Below, piece after piece: positions 23,000 to 31,307 of a stretch of 53,111 bases of DNA; position 1 is the first letter of the stretch; each line of letters opens with the position of its first letter. This DNA is from Verrucomicrobiia bacterium (GTDB taxonomy: Bacteria > Verrucomicrobiota > Verrucomicrobiia > JABWAM01), in NCBI GenBank assembly GCA_020849895.1, contig JADZFN010000026.1:1-53111 (forward strand). Direction: 5' to 3'. Below the pieces are notes generated by a model that worked only from the letters and a program-made list of their open reading frames with translations, made no database searches and had not been told where the DNA came from. The translations under genes and the position numbers were made by a program.

Positions 23000-23916
23000 G
23001 AGATGCTTTTTCGGAAGAGCGCGTGTTTCAGGACGATCCCGAGTTTGCGCGAGGTGGAGACGCGTGCGCGCGCGTCGAAGACGCGATAATCCATGGCGCG
23101 GATGCGGCGGAGGATGCCGTGATAGATTTCCTCCATGATGCGCAGCGTGGGACGCGCGTCAGGGCGGGTCAGGCCGAAGACAGGCTGCGCCTTCGCGTAA
23201 TATTCTTCGGCACGATCGCCGAACTCGCGGAGCAGGGCGTGCAGCCCGGGGGACCATCGCCCTGCGAGGACGTCCGCCTCGGACACTCCGTGGCGGACGA
23301 GCGCGTCGAGAGGAAGATAGATGCGACCGCGCGCGGCGTCTTCGCGCACATCGCGGAGGATATTGGTGAGTTGGAAGGCGATACCGAGCCATTCGCCGGG
23401 TTTTTCGGCGGCGGAGCGTTCGTATCCGAAGACGCGGAGGCTGACGAGGCCGACGACCGAAGCGACGCGATAGCAGTATCCGTAAAGCTCCTCGAAGGTC
23501 GCGTAGCGCGAGATTTCCTGGTCCATAAGAGCCCCTTCGATGATCTCGTCGAAGCGCGCGGGAGGGATGTTGTGGCTGCGAACGACGCGGACAAAGGCGG
23601 GCCAGAGTTCGCGGCCGGTTTCCGGCGGCGTCCCGTCCGGTACGGCGGCGCTCTGGAGTTTCGAGATCTGGAATTTCATGCCGGCGGAGGCGAGCGCCGC
23701 GTGGGTGCTCCGCCGCCAGCGTTCGAGAGCGACACGGGCGTCTCGCGGAGAGGGCGCGTCGTCCGCAAGATCGTCCAAGCGTCGCATCCAGGCGTAGACG
23801 ACGCACATGGCCTCCCGCTTGGCGCGCGGGAGGGTAAGGAAGGAGAACCAGAAATTCCGCGCGGTCCGCCGCGTGAGCCTGCGGCAGTAGCGAAAGGATT
23901 CGGCGGTCTCGCTCAT
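22996..23916 (-). CDS. Squalene/phytoene synthase family enzyme (HpnC/HpnD/CrtB-like)
   Basis: The 306-residue enzyme joins two prenyl diphosphates head to head. Both Mg2+-binding Asp-rich motifs are present: DDLAD (D48, D52) and DVREDAARGRIYLP (D189, D193), plus the YCYRVASVVGLVSLRVFG helix. The last motif is nearest to HpnD/CrtB, but product (presqualene diphosphate, hydroxysqualene or phytoene) cannot be decided. Residues ~80-97 (MKFQISKLQSAAVPDGT) are an insertion encoded by one of the dispersed low-complexity words. It overlaps the HEAT gene upstream and the SDR downstream, four bases each. No other hopanoid or carotenoid gene is in the window. Confidence 0.88.
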   Translation of the reverse strand: MSETAESFRYCRRLTRRTARNFWFSFLTLPRAKREAMCVVYAWMRRLDDLADDAPSPRDARVALERWRRSTHAALASAGMKFQISKLQSAAVPDGTPPETGRELWPAFVRVVRSHNIPPARFDEIIEGALMDQEISRYATFEELYGYCYRVASVVGLVSLRVFGYERSAAEKPGEWLGIAFQLTNILRDVREDAARGRIYLPLDALVRHGVSEADVLAGRWSPGLHALLREFGDRAEEYYAKAQPVFGLTRPDARPTLRIMEEIYHGILRRIRAMDYRVFDARARVSTSRKLGIVLKHALFRKSIS

Positions 23917-25241
23917 CGAGACACCGCGGACGCGGGAAAAACGGGCGGCATCTTCTGATTTGCTGCAAGATCGGGAGGCAACTCCTCCGGGGCGAGCGAC
24001 AGCAGGAAAGAAGGGCGGAAGGAAACAGAACGCCGCCACGCGTAAGGGATGCCGGTGGCGGAGGTCATCGCGTCGGCTACGGCCTTGCGCACATCTTCGC
24101 TCGATTCCTCGAGGCAGGCGTGAGCGACGACGGGCTGGATCGCCGCCGCGCCGCCGAGGCGGGCCATGGCGGCCACGCAGGCGATGCGGGTCGCATCGCT
24201 GTCGTAGGAAGGGCCCACCATCGGGATGTTGATGGGTTTGTCGCAGGCGAGCTTCCGGAGCGTGGGGAGCGCCTCCGCGAGGCCAAGGGCGGCGCACGCG
24301 GAGGCGGCATGCTCGCGCAGCAGGGCGGTGTCGAAGGCGAAATTCCGCAGATTCGCGAGCACGACATCTTTCGCCGCGGCGTCCACGAGCGCGCCGAGAG
24401 CATCGAGGGCGAGCGCGCGGGCGGGTTGCGGCAGAGTCTTGTCGCCGGCGATTGCGCGGAGGTTCGGAAGCGCGGACCCTGCCTTGAGGGACATCGCGAG
24501 GCGGATCAGTTCTTCTCGCATTTTTCCTTCGGAACGGTCGAGCGCGGCGGGAAGCGCTGCGCGCGTCGCTTCGCTTCCGACCGCAGCGAGCGCCGAAATC
24601 GCAAGGAGGCGGAGGCGTTCCGAAGGCGACGCCAGACATTCGAGGAGAGGCGCTTCCGCCGCCGCGTCGCGGAGCTGGCCGGAGGCCCAGGCCGCTTCGA
24701 CGCGCAGGTCGGTGTTCGTGGAAGCGAACAACTCGCGCCATTGTGGCGCCGCGGAGATGCCACGGAGGCGCACGGCTTCCTCGCTCACCGCGCGGCGGAC
24801 GAAATAGTCCGGATCCTCGAGCAGCAGGCGAAAATCCCGGGCAAAGGCGGCGTCCTCGCGGAGCGCCTTCAGGCGCGCGGCCGTGCGGAGGCGGGGATCG
24901 AGCGCCGTGAACGTGAATGCAGCAGAGTTGGGGGCGTCGCGCGGGACAAAAACCGTGTTGTCCGGCCGCGGGGCCTCGTTGGGATCCGCCTGCGCGCGCA
25001 CGGCGGCAACGGCGTCCTTGCGGGCGACGGAGGCAAGCGGGGCTTCGTTGCGCGGATCGTCGGCGGCGGCGAGCGCCTCAACCGTACGGATGCGCTGGAC
25101 GCGATCCCGGTCGTCGAGGGCTTGGAGGAGGAGGTCGCGGGTGGCTTCGTTCGGATAGGAGAGTTCGACGGCGGCGGCGCGCAGGGCGAGTGCCGCAACA
25201 AAAACCAGGAGACGAAAGAGGAAAGGCTTCACGGAGGTCAC
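23913..25241 (-). CDS. Secreted HEAT-repeat protein
   Basis: The protein has 442 residues. GTG 25241 overlaps the preceding stop as GTGA. Residues ~5-24 (PFLFRLLVFVAALALRAAA) form a signal peptide. The rest is a run of HEAT/PBS-lyase-type repeats, for example LLLQALDDRDRVQRIRTVEALAAADDP, DLRVEAAWASGQLRDAAAEAPLLECL, SERLRLLAISALAAVGSEATRAAL and ALALDALGALVDAAAKDVVLANL. Repeat solenoids of this kind bind proteins. Coupling to the ABC-2 permease suggests it is a periplasmic partner of that transporter or of the lipid product made downstream. Confidence 0.78.
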   Translation of the reverse strand: MTSVKPFLFRLLVFVAALALRAAAVELSYPNEATRDLLLQALDDRDRVQRIRTVEALAAADDPRNEAPLASVARKDAVAAVRAQADPNEAPRPDNTVFVPRDAPNSAAFTFTALDPRLRTAARLKALREDAAFARDFRLLLEDPDYFVRRAVSEEAVRLRGISAAPQWRELFASTNTDLRVEAAWASGQLRDAAAEAPLLECLASPSERLRLLAISALAAVGSEATRAALPAALDRSEGKMREELIRLAMSLKAGSALPNLRAIAGDKTLPQPARALALDALGALVDAAAKDVVLANLRNFAFDTALLREHAASACAALGLAEALPTLRKLACDKPINIPMVGPSYDSDATRIACVAAMARLGGAAAIQPVVAHACLEESSEDVRKAVADAMTSATGIPYAWRRSVSFRPSFLLSLAPEELPPDLAANQKMPPVFPASAVSR

Positions 25242-26887
25242 GACTGCCGGGCCATGCGGCGCGCGAGGAGGATCCATGCGACGCCGGCGAAAAAGGCGCC
25301 GGCGGCGAGGGTGCGGCTGAGGAAAGGCTTCCAGAGGCCCGGTTCGCTCCGCAAGAGCTCGACGCTTACGGCCTGAAGCCCTGCGGCGAAGGGATTCCAC
25401 GCCAGGATTTCGTGGCGCCACACGGCGGACAGCGCCGGGCCCATGAGGAGCGGGACCAGGCTTCCGAAGACCACGAGGCAGACAAGGGCGAAAGCGGAGG
25501 CCGTGGCGGTGGCGGTCGTGGACGCGGCGGAGGAACAGGCGAGCGATGCGGTGGAGACGAAGAAGAGCGTGACGCCGACGACGGCCAGGCTGATCGTCGC
25601 GCCGGCCCATTGGTAGTTTTCGAGATAAGCGAGCATCCACCACATCGGAGCGCCGGCGACGAGGAGGAGGACGACGAGGAGCCAGGCGGAGAACGATTTT
25701 CCGAGGAGGATGGCGTGCGGGCGCAACGGGGTCTGGCGGAGCAGGTCGAACTGGCGCTGCTCGATCTCGCCCGTCACCGCGCCGGCGAGCAGGGCCGGAG
25801 TGAGCAGGACAACGAGGAGGACTTGGAAGGCGATCATCGCGAGCTTGAGCACGTCGAGGTGGAGCGTGGCGCCACCCCGCACCATGAGGCCGACGAAGAG
25901 GAGGGAGACGGTGAACGTGGCGTACATTCCACGGATCAGCCAAGGGGTCTGGCTGAAGGTGCGGCTGCGCAGTTCCTTGGCGAGCATCGGATTGCTCCAG
26001 TTCCCGATGAGTCGCTTTCTCCGCCGAGGGTCCACGAGGGTATACGGGAAACGGAGGTTGCGTGTTGTGGAGGCGGGCGCGAAGTCGCGACGGTAGCGTT
26101 CGAACCGGTGCGGGAGCAGGATGCGCAGAGAGCCGGCGCACCACGCGAGCGCACCGAGGAGGCCGCATGCGCCGAAGTGGATGGCGAGGGCGTGTCGCGT
26201 CTCCACCGGCGCGCCCATCCGCGCGAAGAGGCCGGGTTCGACAGCGACCAGCATCGCCGCAATGGGGCTGGCGTGCGCCGCCCAGGCAAACGTGGGGACG
26301 CTCGCCACGAGGCTGCGAAGCAGGAGCGGAGGGAGGAGGGGGAGGAGACACCATGCGAGCATGGCCGAGTAGGTGATCACGAGCGCGGTGAAGCTCTGGC
26401 GGCTCCACGCGCTGACGGCGAAACCGAGGAGGCCCGTCGCGGCGCCCGCTGCGGCGATGATCCCGAAGATCGCAGCGACCTGCGGCAGTCCGGTGCCACC
26501 GAGGAAAAACGTGGAGGCGAGCGCGGGCAGGGCGGCAAGCGCCACGAGCAGGAGGAAACATTGCGCGGAGGCGACCTTGCCCCATGCGATGTTCCAGGGC
26601 CGAAGCAGTGTCTGGGTGAGCAGGTCGTAGGTGCGGTTCTCCTTCTCGGAAGAGAGGCTTGTGGCGTTGAACGCGGGCGCGATGAGCAGGGCGAGCAGCA
26701 GCCCGCCGAGCGAGACGGCGTTGAGCAGCGTGTGAGCGGATTGTTCGCCGAGGGAGTACATCCCTTCCGAAGGCCAGAGCGCGAGCGCCAAACCTGAGAG
26801 CAGCGCCGCCACAGCGAAGAGCGTCCACGCCGCGCGCGGCGCGCGCAGGGTGGTGATCAGTTCGCGATGAAGGATGGGATTGGGCAA
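25238..26887 (-). CDS. ABC-2 type permease, fused two-domain form
   Basis: This is a 549-residue inner-membrane protein with about 12 spans. The two homologous halves each carry the ABC-2 elbow motif: SLSSEKENRTYDLLTQTLLRPWNIAWGK near 78-105 and AGAVTGEIEQRQFDLLRQTPLRPHAILLGK near 365-395. It starts with TTG (leaderless-type -10 ten bases upstream). No ATPase gene is next to it, so the nucleotide-binding subunit is encoded elsewhere. First gene of a four-gene operon with HEAT, squalene/phytoene synthase and SDR genes, each overlapping the next by four bases. Confidence 0.86.
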   Translation of the reverse strand: MPNPILHRELITTLRAPRAAWTLFAVAALLSGLALALWPSEGMYSLGEQSAHTLLNAVSLGGLLLALLIAPAFNATSLSSEKENRTYDLLTQTLLRPWNIAWGKVASAQCFLLLVALAALPALASTFFLGGTGLPQVAAIFGIIAAAGAATGLLGFAVSAWSRQSFTALVITYSAMLAWCLLPLLPPLLLRSLVASVPTFAWAAHASPIAAMLVAVEPGLFARMGAPVETRHALAIHFGACGLLGALAWCAGSLRILLPHRFERYRRDFAPASTTRNLRFPYTLVDPRRRKRLIGNWSNPMLAKELRSRTFSQTPWLIRGMYATFTVSLLFVGLMVRGGATLHLDVLKLAMIAFQVLLVVLLTPALLAGAVTGEIEQRQFDLLRQTPLRPHAILLGKSFSAWLLVVLLLVAGAPMWWMLAYLENYQWAGATISLAVVGVTLFFVSTASLACSSAASTTATATASAFALVCLVVFGSLVPLLMGPALSAVWRHEILAWNPFAAGLQAVSVELLRSEPGLWKPFLSRTLAAGAFFAGVAWILLARRMARQS

Positions 26888-26897
26888 CGGAAAAGAA

Positions 26898-26926
26898 AAA
26901 CTAGAAGCACGAAAGAGGGGTTGGAA
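26898..26926 (-). promoter_or_regulatory. Promoter-like element of the ABC-2/HEAT/squalene-synthase operon
   Basis: On the minus strand: TTCCAA, 17 bases, TAGTTT, then ten bases to the TTG start at 26887. The -35 box is weak, and the element lies within low-complexity sequence. Confidence 0.35.
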
Positions 26927-26929
26927 GCC

Positions 26930-27092
26930 GGAAGTCGCGCGTCCTTTGTCCTGAAAAGATGAAAGCTGGAATCGGGAAGGAGGAAATCAGAAACCTCACC
27001 CTGAATGCCTCGGAAAATCTTGAGACAGTTTCCGGATTCGGAGTTGGAGGGCTCGCCCTCCGCGGCGGCACTTGAGGATTTCGTTTTCCTCC
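26930..27092. other. Gene-free spacer with low-complexity words and a small palindrome
   Basis: No protein-like frame is present. It contains purine-rich words (AAAGCTGGAATCGGGAAGG, AAATCAGAAAC) related to the micro-repeats elsewhere in the window, and a perfect 7-bp stem GGAGGGC-TC-GCCCTCC at 27046-27061. The pilin terminator follows. Confidence 0.4.
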
Positions 27093-27097
27093 AGAAA

Positions 27098-27130
27098 AGA
27101 AAAACCCCGCGCCCCTTGCGGGGCGCGGGG
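27098..27130 (-). terminator. Rho-independent terminator of the pilin gene
   Basis: Perfect 11-bp stem CCCCGCGCCCC / GGGGCGCGGGG (27105-27115 and 27120-27130) with a 4-base loop. Read on the minus strand it is followed by TTTTTCTTTTC. It lies 32 bases after the pilin stop. Confidence 0.85.
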
Positions 27131-27161
27131 TCTGGGAATCAACCGTGGTGACGGTGAATTC

Positions 27162-27584
27162 TCAGGAGTACGGGCCCCAGAACGTATCTCCACCCGTGGC
27201 GCTCGAGAGCGCGGTCTTGGTGGTTGAGCTCACGCGAACGCCGAGGCTGATGGCCGCTCCCGCCGAGCTGCCGCAGTTCAGGAACGCATTGCCCAGCGTA
27301 TCGCTGCCATTGCTTGCCGCCAGCCTGCTGCCCGCCTTGAGGTAAGGCGTCAGGTCCGCAAACGCGGCGTTGTTGCTCTGTTGCTTGTTGTTCTCCAGCG
27401 CATACTGGTCGAGCGCGGCATCGAGCATGCGGCACTCGTTCAGGATGGTGGTCGCCTGCGAGCGCGTGCGGGCCCGAATGAAGCTCGGGACGGCGATCGC
27501 GGCCAGCAGGCCGATGATGGCGACCACGATCATGATTTCCACGAGCGTGAAGCCGCCGTTGTCACTGCGGAGTTTCTGGATCAT
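27162..27584 (-). CDS. Type IV/II secretion pseudopilin
   Basis: The protein has 140 residues. A short leader (MIQKLRSDNGG) ends at the prepilin peptidase site G|FTLVEIMIVVAIIGLLAAIAVPSF with Glu at +5 and the long N-terminal helix. The segment ILNECRMLDAALDQYALENNKQ is the standard continuation in PVC-type major pseudopilins. The C-terminal globular part is Ser/Ala/Gly-rich with two cysteines (C53 of the helix region, C104). The SD AGGAG is 7-8 bases before the ATG. A PilC/GspF gene is present at 39002-40228, and no pilB or pilD is in the window. It ends at a strong terminator, so it is monocistronic. Confidence 0.93.
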   Translation of the reverse strand: MIQKLRSDNGGFTLVEIMIVVAIIGLLAAIAVPSFIRARTRSQATTILNECRMLDAALDQYALENNKQQSNNAAFADLTPYLKAGSRLAASNGSDTLGNAFLNCGSSAGAAISLGVRVSSTTKTALSSATGGDTFWGPYS

Positions 27585-27797
27585 TTTTTGACTCCTGTTT
27601 TATGTAATGAGTTCGCGTCGGAATCGGGCACACGCCCGCCCAACGGCACCACGATAGAGGCTGCAGAAGGGAAGGCAAGCTTTTTTGATATTTTTCCCGC
27701 ATGATTTTCGAGACGGGAACGAAGGTCGTCTCGATCGCGCGGCGTAGAAATCCCTCCTCGGTCGAGGAGCGGTTGCGCGCGTGGTCGAACACCGCGT

Positions 27798-27826
27798 TTG
27801 CGCGCGACCGGGAAGCATGCTAGAAG
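27798..27826 (+). promoter_or_regulatory. Sigma70-like promoter of hisG
   Basis: TTGCGC (27798-27803), 17 bases and TAGAAG (27821-27826) with an extended TGC before the -10. The ATG is 25 bases further, leaving a leader of about 18 nt. Confidence 0.5.
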
Positions 27827-27851
27827 GGGCGCCCCTTTCCCCAGAAAACGC

Positions 27852-28733
27852 ATGAAAGAAATCCGAAAACTCAAGCTCGCGCTGCCGAAAGGCAGCCTGC
27901 AGGAATCCACCTTCGAGATGATGGCGCGCGCCGGGTGGAAGATCCGGGCCGGTAGCCGTTCCTATATGCCGAGCGTGGACGACTCCGAAATCGAGGCGCG
28001 CCTCATCCGCGCCCAGGAAATCAGCCGTTACGTCGAGTTGGGCCATCTCGATGCCGGGCTTACGGGGCATGACTGGATCGTCGAGAACGGTTCGGAGGTC
28101 GTCGAGGTCGCCAATCTCGTTTATGCGAAGCAGGGGCTTCGTCCCGTTCGCTGGGTGCTCGCCGTGCCGAACGATTCGGAGATCCGATCGGTAAAAGACC
28201 TCCAGGGCAAACGCATCGCCACCGAGGGGGTGAATCTCACCCGCCGCTATCTCGAAAGACACGGGGTCCAGGCTGAAGTCGAATTCTCCTGGGGCGCCAC
28301 CGAGGTGAAAGCCCCCGAACTCGTGGATGCGATCTGCGAGATCACCGAGACCGGTTCCTCTCTCCGGGCCAACAATCTTCGCATCCTCGAAACCGTCCTC
28401 GAGTCCACCACCCGGCTCATCGCGAACAAGGCGGTTTGGAAAGACGCTTGGAAACGCAGAAAAATCGAAGCCCTCGCCCTGCTGCTGCAGGGGGCGCTCG
28501 CCGCCGGGGAGAAGGTCGGTCTCAAGATGAACGTTCCCGAGGCGAAGCTCGAGGCGGTCGCCAAGACCCTGCCCGCGCTTCGCAACCCGACGGTTTCCTC
28601 CCTGCATCTGAAGGGGTGGGTTGCCCTCGAAACGATCGTGGACGAACGCGTCGTGCGCGAGATCATTCCCGCCCTCAAGGCCGCCGGCGCCGAGGGAATC
28701 ATCGAGTATCCGCTCAACAAGGTGATCGCGTAG
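27852..28733 (+). CDS. hisG: ATP phosphoribosyltransferase, long form
   Basis: It catalyses the first step of histidine synthesis, ATP + PRPP to phosphoribosyl-ATP. The protein has 293 residues. The two periplasmic-binding-protein-like catalytic lobes ([18 protein letters not shown]...[10 protein letters not shown]...[18 protein letters not shown]...[17 protein letters not shown], the last being the PRPP loop) are followed by a C-terminal ACT-like regulatory domain ([28 protein letters not shown]...[13 protein letters not shown]). The long form is hexameric, is inhibited by histidine and needs no HisZ. ATG 27852 is chosen over 27798 because homology starts at [14 protein letters not shown]. 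No other his genes are nearby. Confidence 0.94.
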   Translation: MKEIRKLKLALPKGSLQESTFEMMARAGWKIRAGSRSYMPSVDDSEIEARLIRAQEISRYVELGHLDAGLTGHDWIVENGSEVVEVANLVYAKQGLRPVRWVLAVPNDSEIRSVKDLQGKRIATEGVNLTRRYLERHGVQAEVEFSWGATEVKAPELVDAICEITETGSSLRANNLRILETVLESTTRLIANKAVWKDAWKRRKIEALALLLQGALAAGEKVGLKMNVPEAKLEAVAKTLPALRNPTVSSLHLKGWVALETIVDERVVREIIPALKAAGAEGIIEYPLNKVIA

Positions 28734-28834
28734 GGCTGGGGCGAGTCTTGGATCGCCGGGGACGATCCCCTTCGACCTCGGAGAAGCGAGAGGCTCGATA
28801 CGTCCTCCGTAGGATTTGTGAAGCGGAGACGAGC

Positions 28835-28863
28835 GTGACGCGGCGCGGCGTTCGGGGCAAGAT
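28835..28863 (+). promoter_or_regulatory. Sigma70-like promoter of the solute-binding protein gene
   Basis: GTGACG (28835-28840), 17 bases and CAAGAT (28858-28863), then eight bases to the ATG at 28872. It matches the leaderless layout seen at other genes. Confidence 0.45.
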
Positions 28864-28871
28864 GCGGTCGC

Positions 28872-30098
28872 ATGAGGTTTTCCGGGCTCGCAATGGTTCT
28901 CCTGCTGGTGGCGCCTCTCCACGCCGCGGACCGGCTTGTCGTCATTTCGCCCAGTTGGGAGGGGATCAAGGTCGAGTTCGCGCGGGCGTTCTCCGAGTGG
29001 CGCCGGGCAAAAACCGGCCGCCCTGTGCTTGTGGACTGGCGCGACATGGGGGGCACGTCGGACGATCTGCGCTTCATCCTCTCTGAGTTTCGCCGGAGCC
29101 CGGAAACGATCGGGATAGACCTCTTTTTCGGAGGAGGCATTGATCCCTACATCGAGCTCGAGAAGCAGGGGCTCCTCGAGCGATGCGATCTGCCGCCCTC
29201 GGTCTTCGAGGGGATTCCAGCCGATCTGGCGGGCCTGCCGGTGTACGATCCCGGGCGGCGCTGGTTCGGCGCGGCGCTCTCGAGCTTCGGCATCCTGCGC
29301 AACGATGAAGTGCTCCGCACGATGAAGCTGCCTCCGCCCCGGACGTGGCGGGACCTTGCGGATCCGGCGCTGCGCGGCTGGGTGGGTTCCGGCGATCCGC
29401 GCAACAGCGGGGCGACTCACATGGTCTATGAGAGCATCCTTCAGGCCTACGGTTGGGAGGAGGGATGGAAGGTGATCCTCGGCATCGGGCGGAACATTCG
29501 CCAGTTCGACCGCAGCAACAGCGCGGCGGCGAAGGGTTGCGCGCTGGGAAACACCGTCGCCGCGGTCGTCGTGGATTTCTACGGACAGGTCCAGATCGCA
29601 GAGACAGGCGGCAAACGGATGAGCCTCGTCATTCCAGACGGAGAATCGGTGCTGACGGCGGACGCCATGGGGATTCTCAAAGGCGCGCCGAACCGCGCCA
29701 CGGCGCGCGCGTTCGTGGAGTTTGTGCTCTCGGAAGAAGGGCAGTCGCTCTGGATGGCGCCGCGAGGACATCCCGCCGGAGCGCGAAATTTCTCGATCGA
29801 ACGGATGTCGGTGCGTCCGTCGCTTTACCGGAAATTTGCAGGAATCTCCCTCGTGAAAACCAATCCCTTTCGGGACCTGCGCCCGCTGCGTTACGATTCG
29901 GCGCTCGGCGTTCGGCGCTGGAGCGCGCTCAACGCCCTGCTCGGCGCCGTCGTCATTGACCGTTCACCTGCCGAGCGCGTCCGCATGCGCGTGCCGCTTG
30001 CGGAAGCTGAGTTCGACGGAGTGATTGCCGGCGATTGGAATGACCCCATTCGCCGCAGTCAAATCCAACTCGAGTGGCAGGCGCTGGGGAGGAAATGA
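28872..30098 (+). CDS. Extracellular solute-binding protein, iron(III)/Fbp-like, without neighbouring permease
   Basis: The protein has 408 residues. Signal peptide residues 1-19 (MRFSGLAMVLLLVAPLHAA|D). It shows the type 2 periplasmic-binding fold: LVVISPSWEGIKVEFARAFSEWR, IDLFFGGGIDPYIELEKQGLLE, SSFGILRNDEV, WRDLADPALRGWVGSGDPRNSGATHMVYES and RATARAFVEFVLSEEGQSLW. These blocks are standard for FbpA/PotD-like members (cluster 1). Beyond the usual 340 residues is a ~60-residue extension (VIDRSPAERVRMRVPLAEAEF...). No ABC permease or ATPase lies beside it, so it may serve a remote transporter or act as a receptor. Confidence 0.85.
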   Translation: MRFSGLAMVLLLVAPLHAADRLVVISPSWEGIKVEFARAFSEWRRAKTGRPVLVDWRDMGGTSDDLRFILSEFRRSPETIGIDLFFGGGIDPYIELEKQGLLERCDLPPSVFEGIPADLAGLPVYDPGRRWFGAALSSFGILRNDEVLRTMKLPPPRTWRDLADPALRGWVGSGDPRNSGATHMVYESILQAYGWEEGWKVILGIGRNIRQFDRSNSAAAKGCALGNTVAAVVVDFYGQVQIAETGGKRMSLVIPDGESVLTADAMGILKGAPNRATARAFVEFVLSEEGQSLWMAPRGHPAGARNFSIERMSVRPSLYRKFAGISLVKTNPFRDLRPLRYDSALGVRRWSALNALLGAVVIDRSPAERVRMRVPLAEAEFDGVIAGDWNDPIRRSQIQLEWQALGRK

Positions 30099-30173
30099 TC
30101 GAGAAAACGCGCGTTTCGGTTTTGCAGTCCCTCCATGCAAAACGCCTTCTGTGCGGCGCTCGTGGCGAGCGGG

Positions 30174-30932
30174 TCAGGGAGGGATGATCAAGGCCTGGCC
30201 CGGGCGAAGGTGGGAGGGGTCCTTGAGGGAAGGATTGGCGGAGAGGATGTCGCGCCAACGCGAACGGTTTCCATAGACTTTCTCGGCGATCGTCTGGAGG
30301 CCGTCGCCGCGCTGGACGGTGTAGCTGCGGGGTCTGGCGGAAGCCGGCGCGTGCGCTTTGGCGGCGGGAGACGCGGCCTTCGAGGCGGCTGCAGCGGGAG
30401 GTCTGGCGGCGGGGACGGCCGCGGTCTGGGTGGCGGATTTTGCGGGTTCGAGGCGCGACCGGAGGCGGACGATGTCGTGCTTCAGGTCTTCGACTTGACG
30501 ATAGAGGGCGGTGTTCTCGGTCCGCAACTTCACCAGTTCCGGAGAGTTTTGGCTGCCGGCGTTCGGCACGCCGGCGGCGAGGCGGAGGAGGGTGTTGTCG
30601 AGGCAGCTTTTGACGAGGTCGGTTTTTTTTGAATCGGCATTCGGAGAATCGAGGTAGCGCTTGTAATGCCAGGCGGCGTTGAGGCAATCGTTGAGGTTGC
30701 GATCGTAGATGAGCGCGGCTTGGAAATGGGCGTCAGCGCGGGAAGATTCGGCGCGCAGAACGTCTTCATAGGCGCCCGCGGCGCCTGAGAAGTCGCGCAT
30801 TTCGAGAAGCTTGCGCGCGCGTTCCAACGCGCGGTCGGCCTGACGGGCCTTGTCGCCGCCAAGATCGAGGCGGTCGCAGCTCGCAAGGAGCGGAAGGAGC
30901 AGCGCCAGCAGGGCAGAGGCGGCTCGTCTCAT
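30174..30932 (-). CDS. Lipoprotein with TPR/coiled-coil and C-terminal LysM domain
   Basis: The protein has 252 residues. The lipobox LLASC gives lipidated C19, with Asp at +2. In E. coli this keeps a lipoprotein in the inner membrane, though the rule may differ in this phylum. Residues ~30-120 form TPR-like helices (ALERARKLLEMRDFSGAAGAYEDVLRAE...). A coiled coil follows (~140-165, ELVKLRTENTALYRQVEDLKHDIVRL), then an Ala/Pro-rich linker. LysM occupies ~203-250 (SYTVQRGDGLQTIAEKVYGNRSRWRDILSANPSLKDPSHLRPGQALIIP) and binds peptidoglycan. It follows the FmdB gene by four bases, in the same operon. Confidence 0.87.
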   Translation of the reverse strand: MRRAASALLALLLPLLASCDRLDLGGDKARQADRALERARKLLEMRDFSGAAGAYEDVLRAESSRADAHFQAALIYDRNLNDCLNAAWHYKRYLDSPNADSKKTDLVKSCLDNTLLRLAAGVPNAGSQNSPELVKLRTENTALYRQVEDLKHDIVRLRSRLEPAKSATQTAAVPAARPPAAAASKAASPAAKAHAPASARPRSYTVQRGDGLQTIAEKVYGNRSRWRDILSANPSLKDPSHLRPGQALIIPP

Positions 30933-30936
30933 GAAG

Positions 30937-31176
30937 TCAATGCCGGTGGGGAACTCCCGCGCAGCAGCGGCCGCATGAAGCGCCTCCAGAGACGTTGCAG
31001 GAGGGAGGCGCTTCGGCGCCGGACGAAGCCTTCGTGGAGGAAGCGAAAACCGAGAGCTTTCGTTCGACCTTTCTGGCGCCGCATTGGGGGCAGAGGGGTC
31101 TTCGGGCGGCGGAAGATCGCACAAGTTCTTCAAACTCATGGCCGCAGGTTGTGCAAGCAAACTCGTAGATCGGCAT
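30937..31176 (-). CDS. FmdB-family zinc-ribbon protein
   Basis: The protein has 79 residues. The FmdB signature MPIYEFACTTCGHEFEELVRS is followed by CPQCGARKVERKLSVFAS: two CxxC knuckles forming one zinc site. A Ser/Gly/Cys-rich tail (CNVSGGASCGRCCAG) is typical. The family was first linked to formamidase gene regulation, but its general function is unknown. The start is fixed by MPIYEF homology and a strong leaderless-type promoter seven bases upstream. Confidence 0.88.
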   Translation of the reverse strand: MPIYEFACTTCGHEFEELVRSSAARRPLCPQCGARKVERKLSVFASSTKASSGAEAPPSCNVSGGASCGRCCAGVPHRH

Positions 31177-31183
31177 GGGGAAA

Positions 31184-31212
31184 ATCCTACAACGAAAAAA
31201 CGCGGGAGCCAA
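31184..31212 (-). promoter_or_regulatory. Sigma70-like promoter of the FmdB-LysM operon
   Basis: On the minus strand: TTGGCT, 17 bases, TAGGAT, then seven bases to the ATG at 31176. The short distance implies a leaderless mRNA. Confidence 0.6.
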
Positions 31213-31307
31213 GAAGACAGTTGCCCCTCGTTTTCGCCGTTCGCGAGCGGATGCCGCCCCATCTGGCGCGTGCCGATTTTTCGACGGACGGTCCGACCTC
31301 TTGCGCT

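Noticed and set aside
23917-26828. Very long minus-strand extensions upstream of the squalene-synthase and HEAT genes
   Set aside because: They overlap genes with clear families in another frame, and translation of the extensions is Pro/Arg-rich noise.
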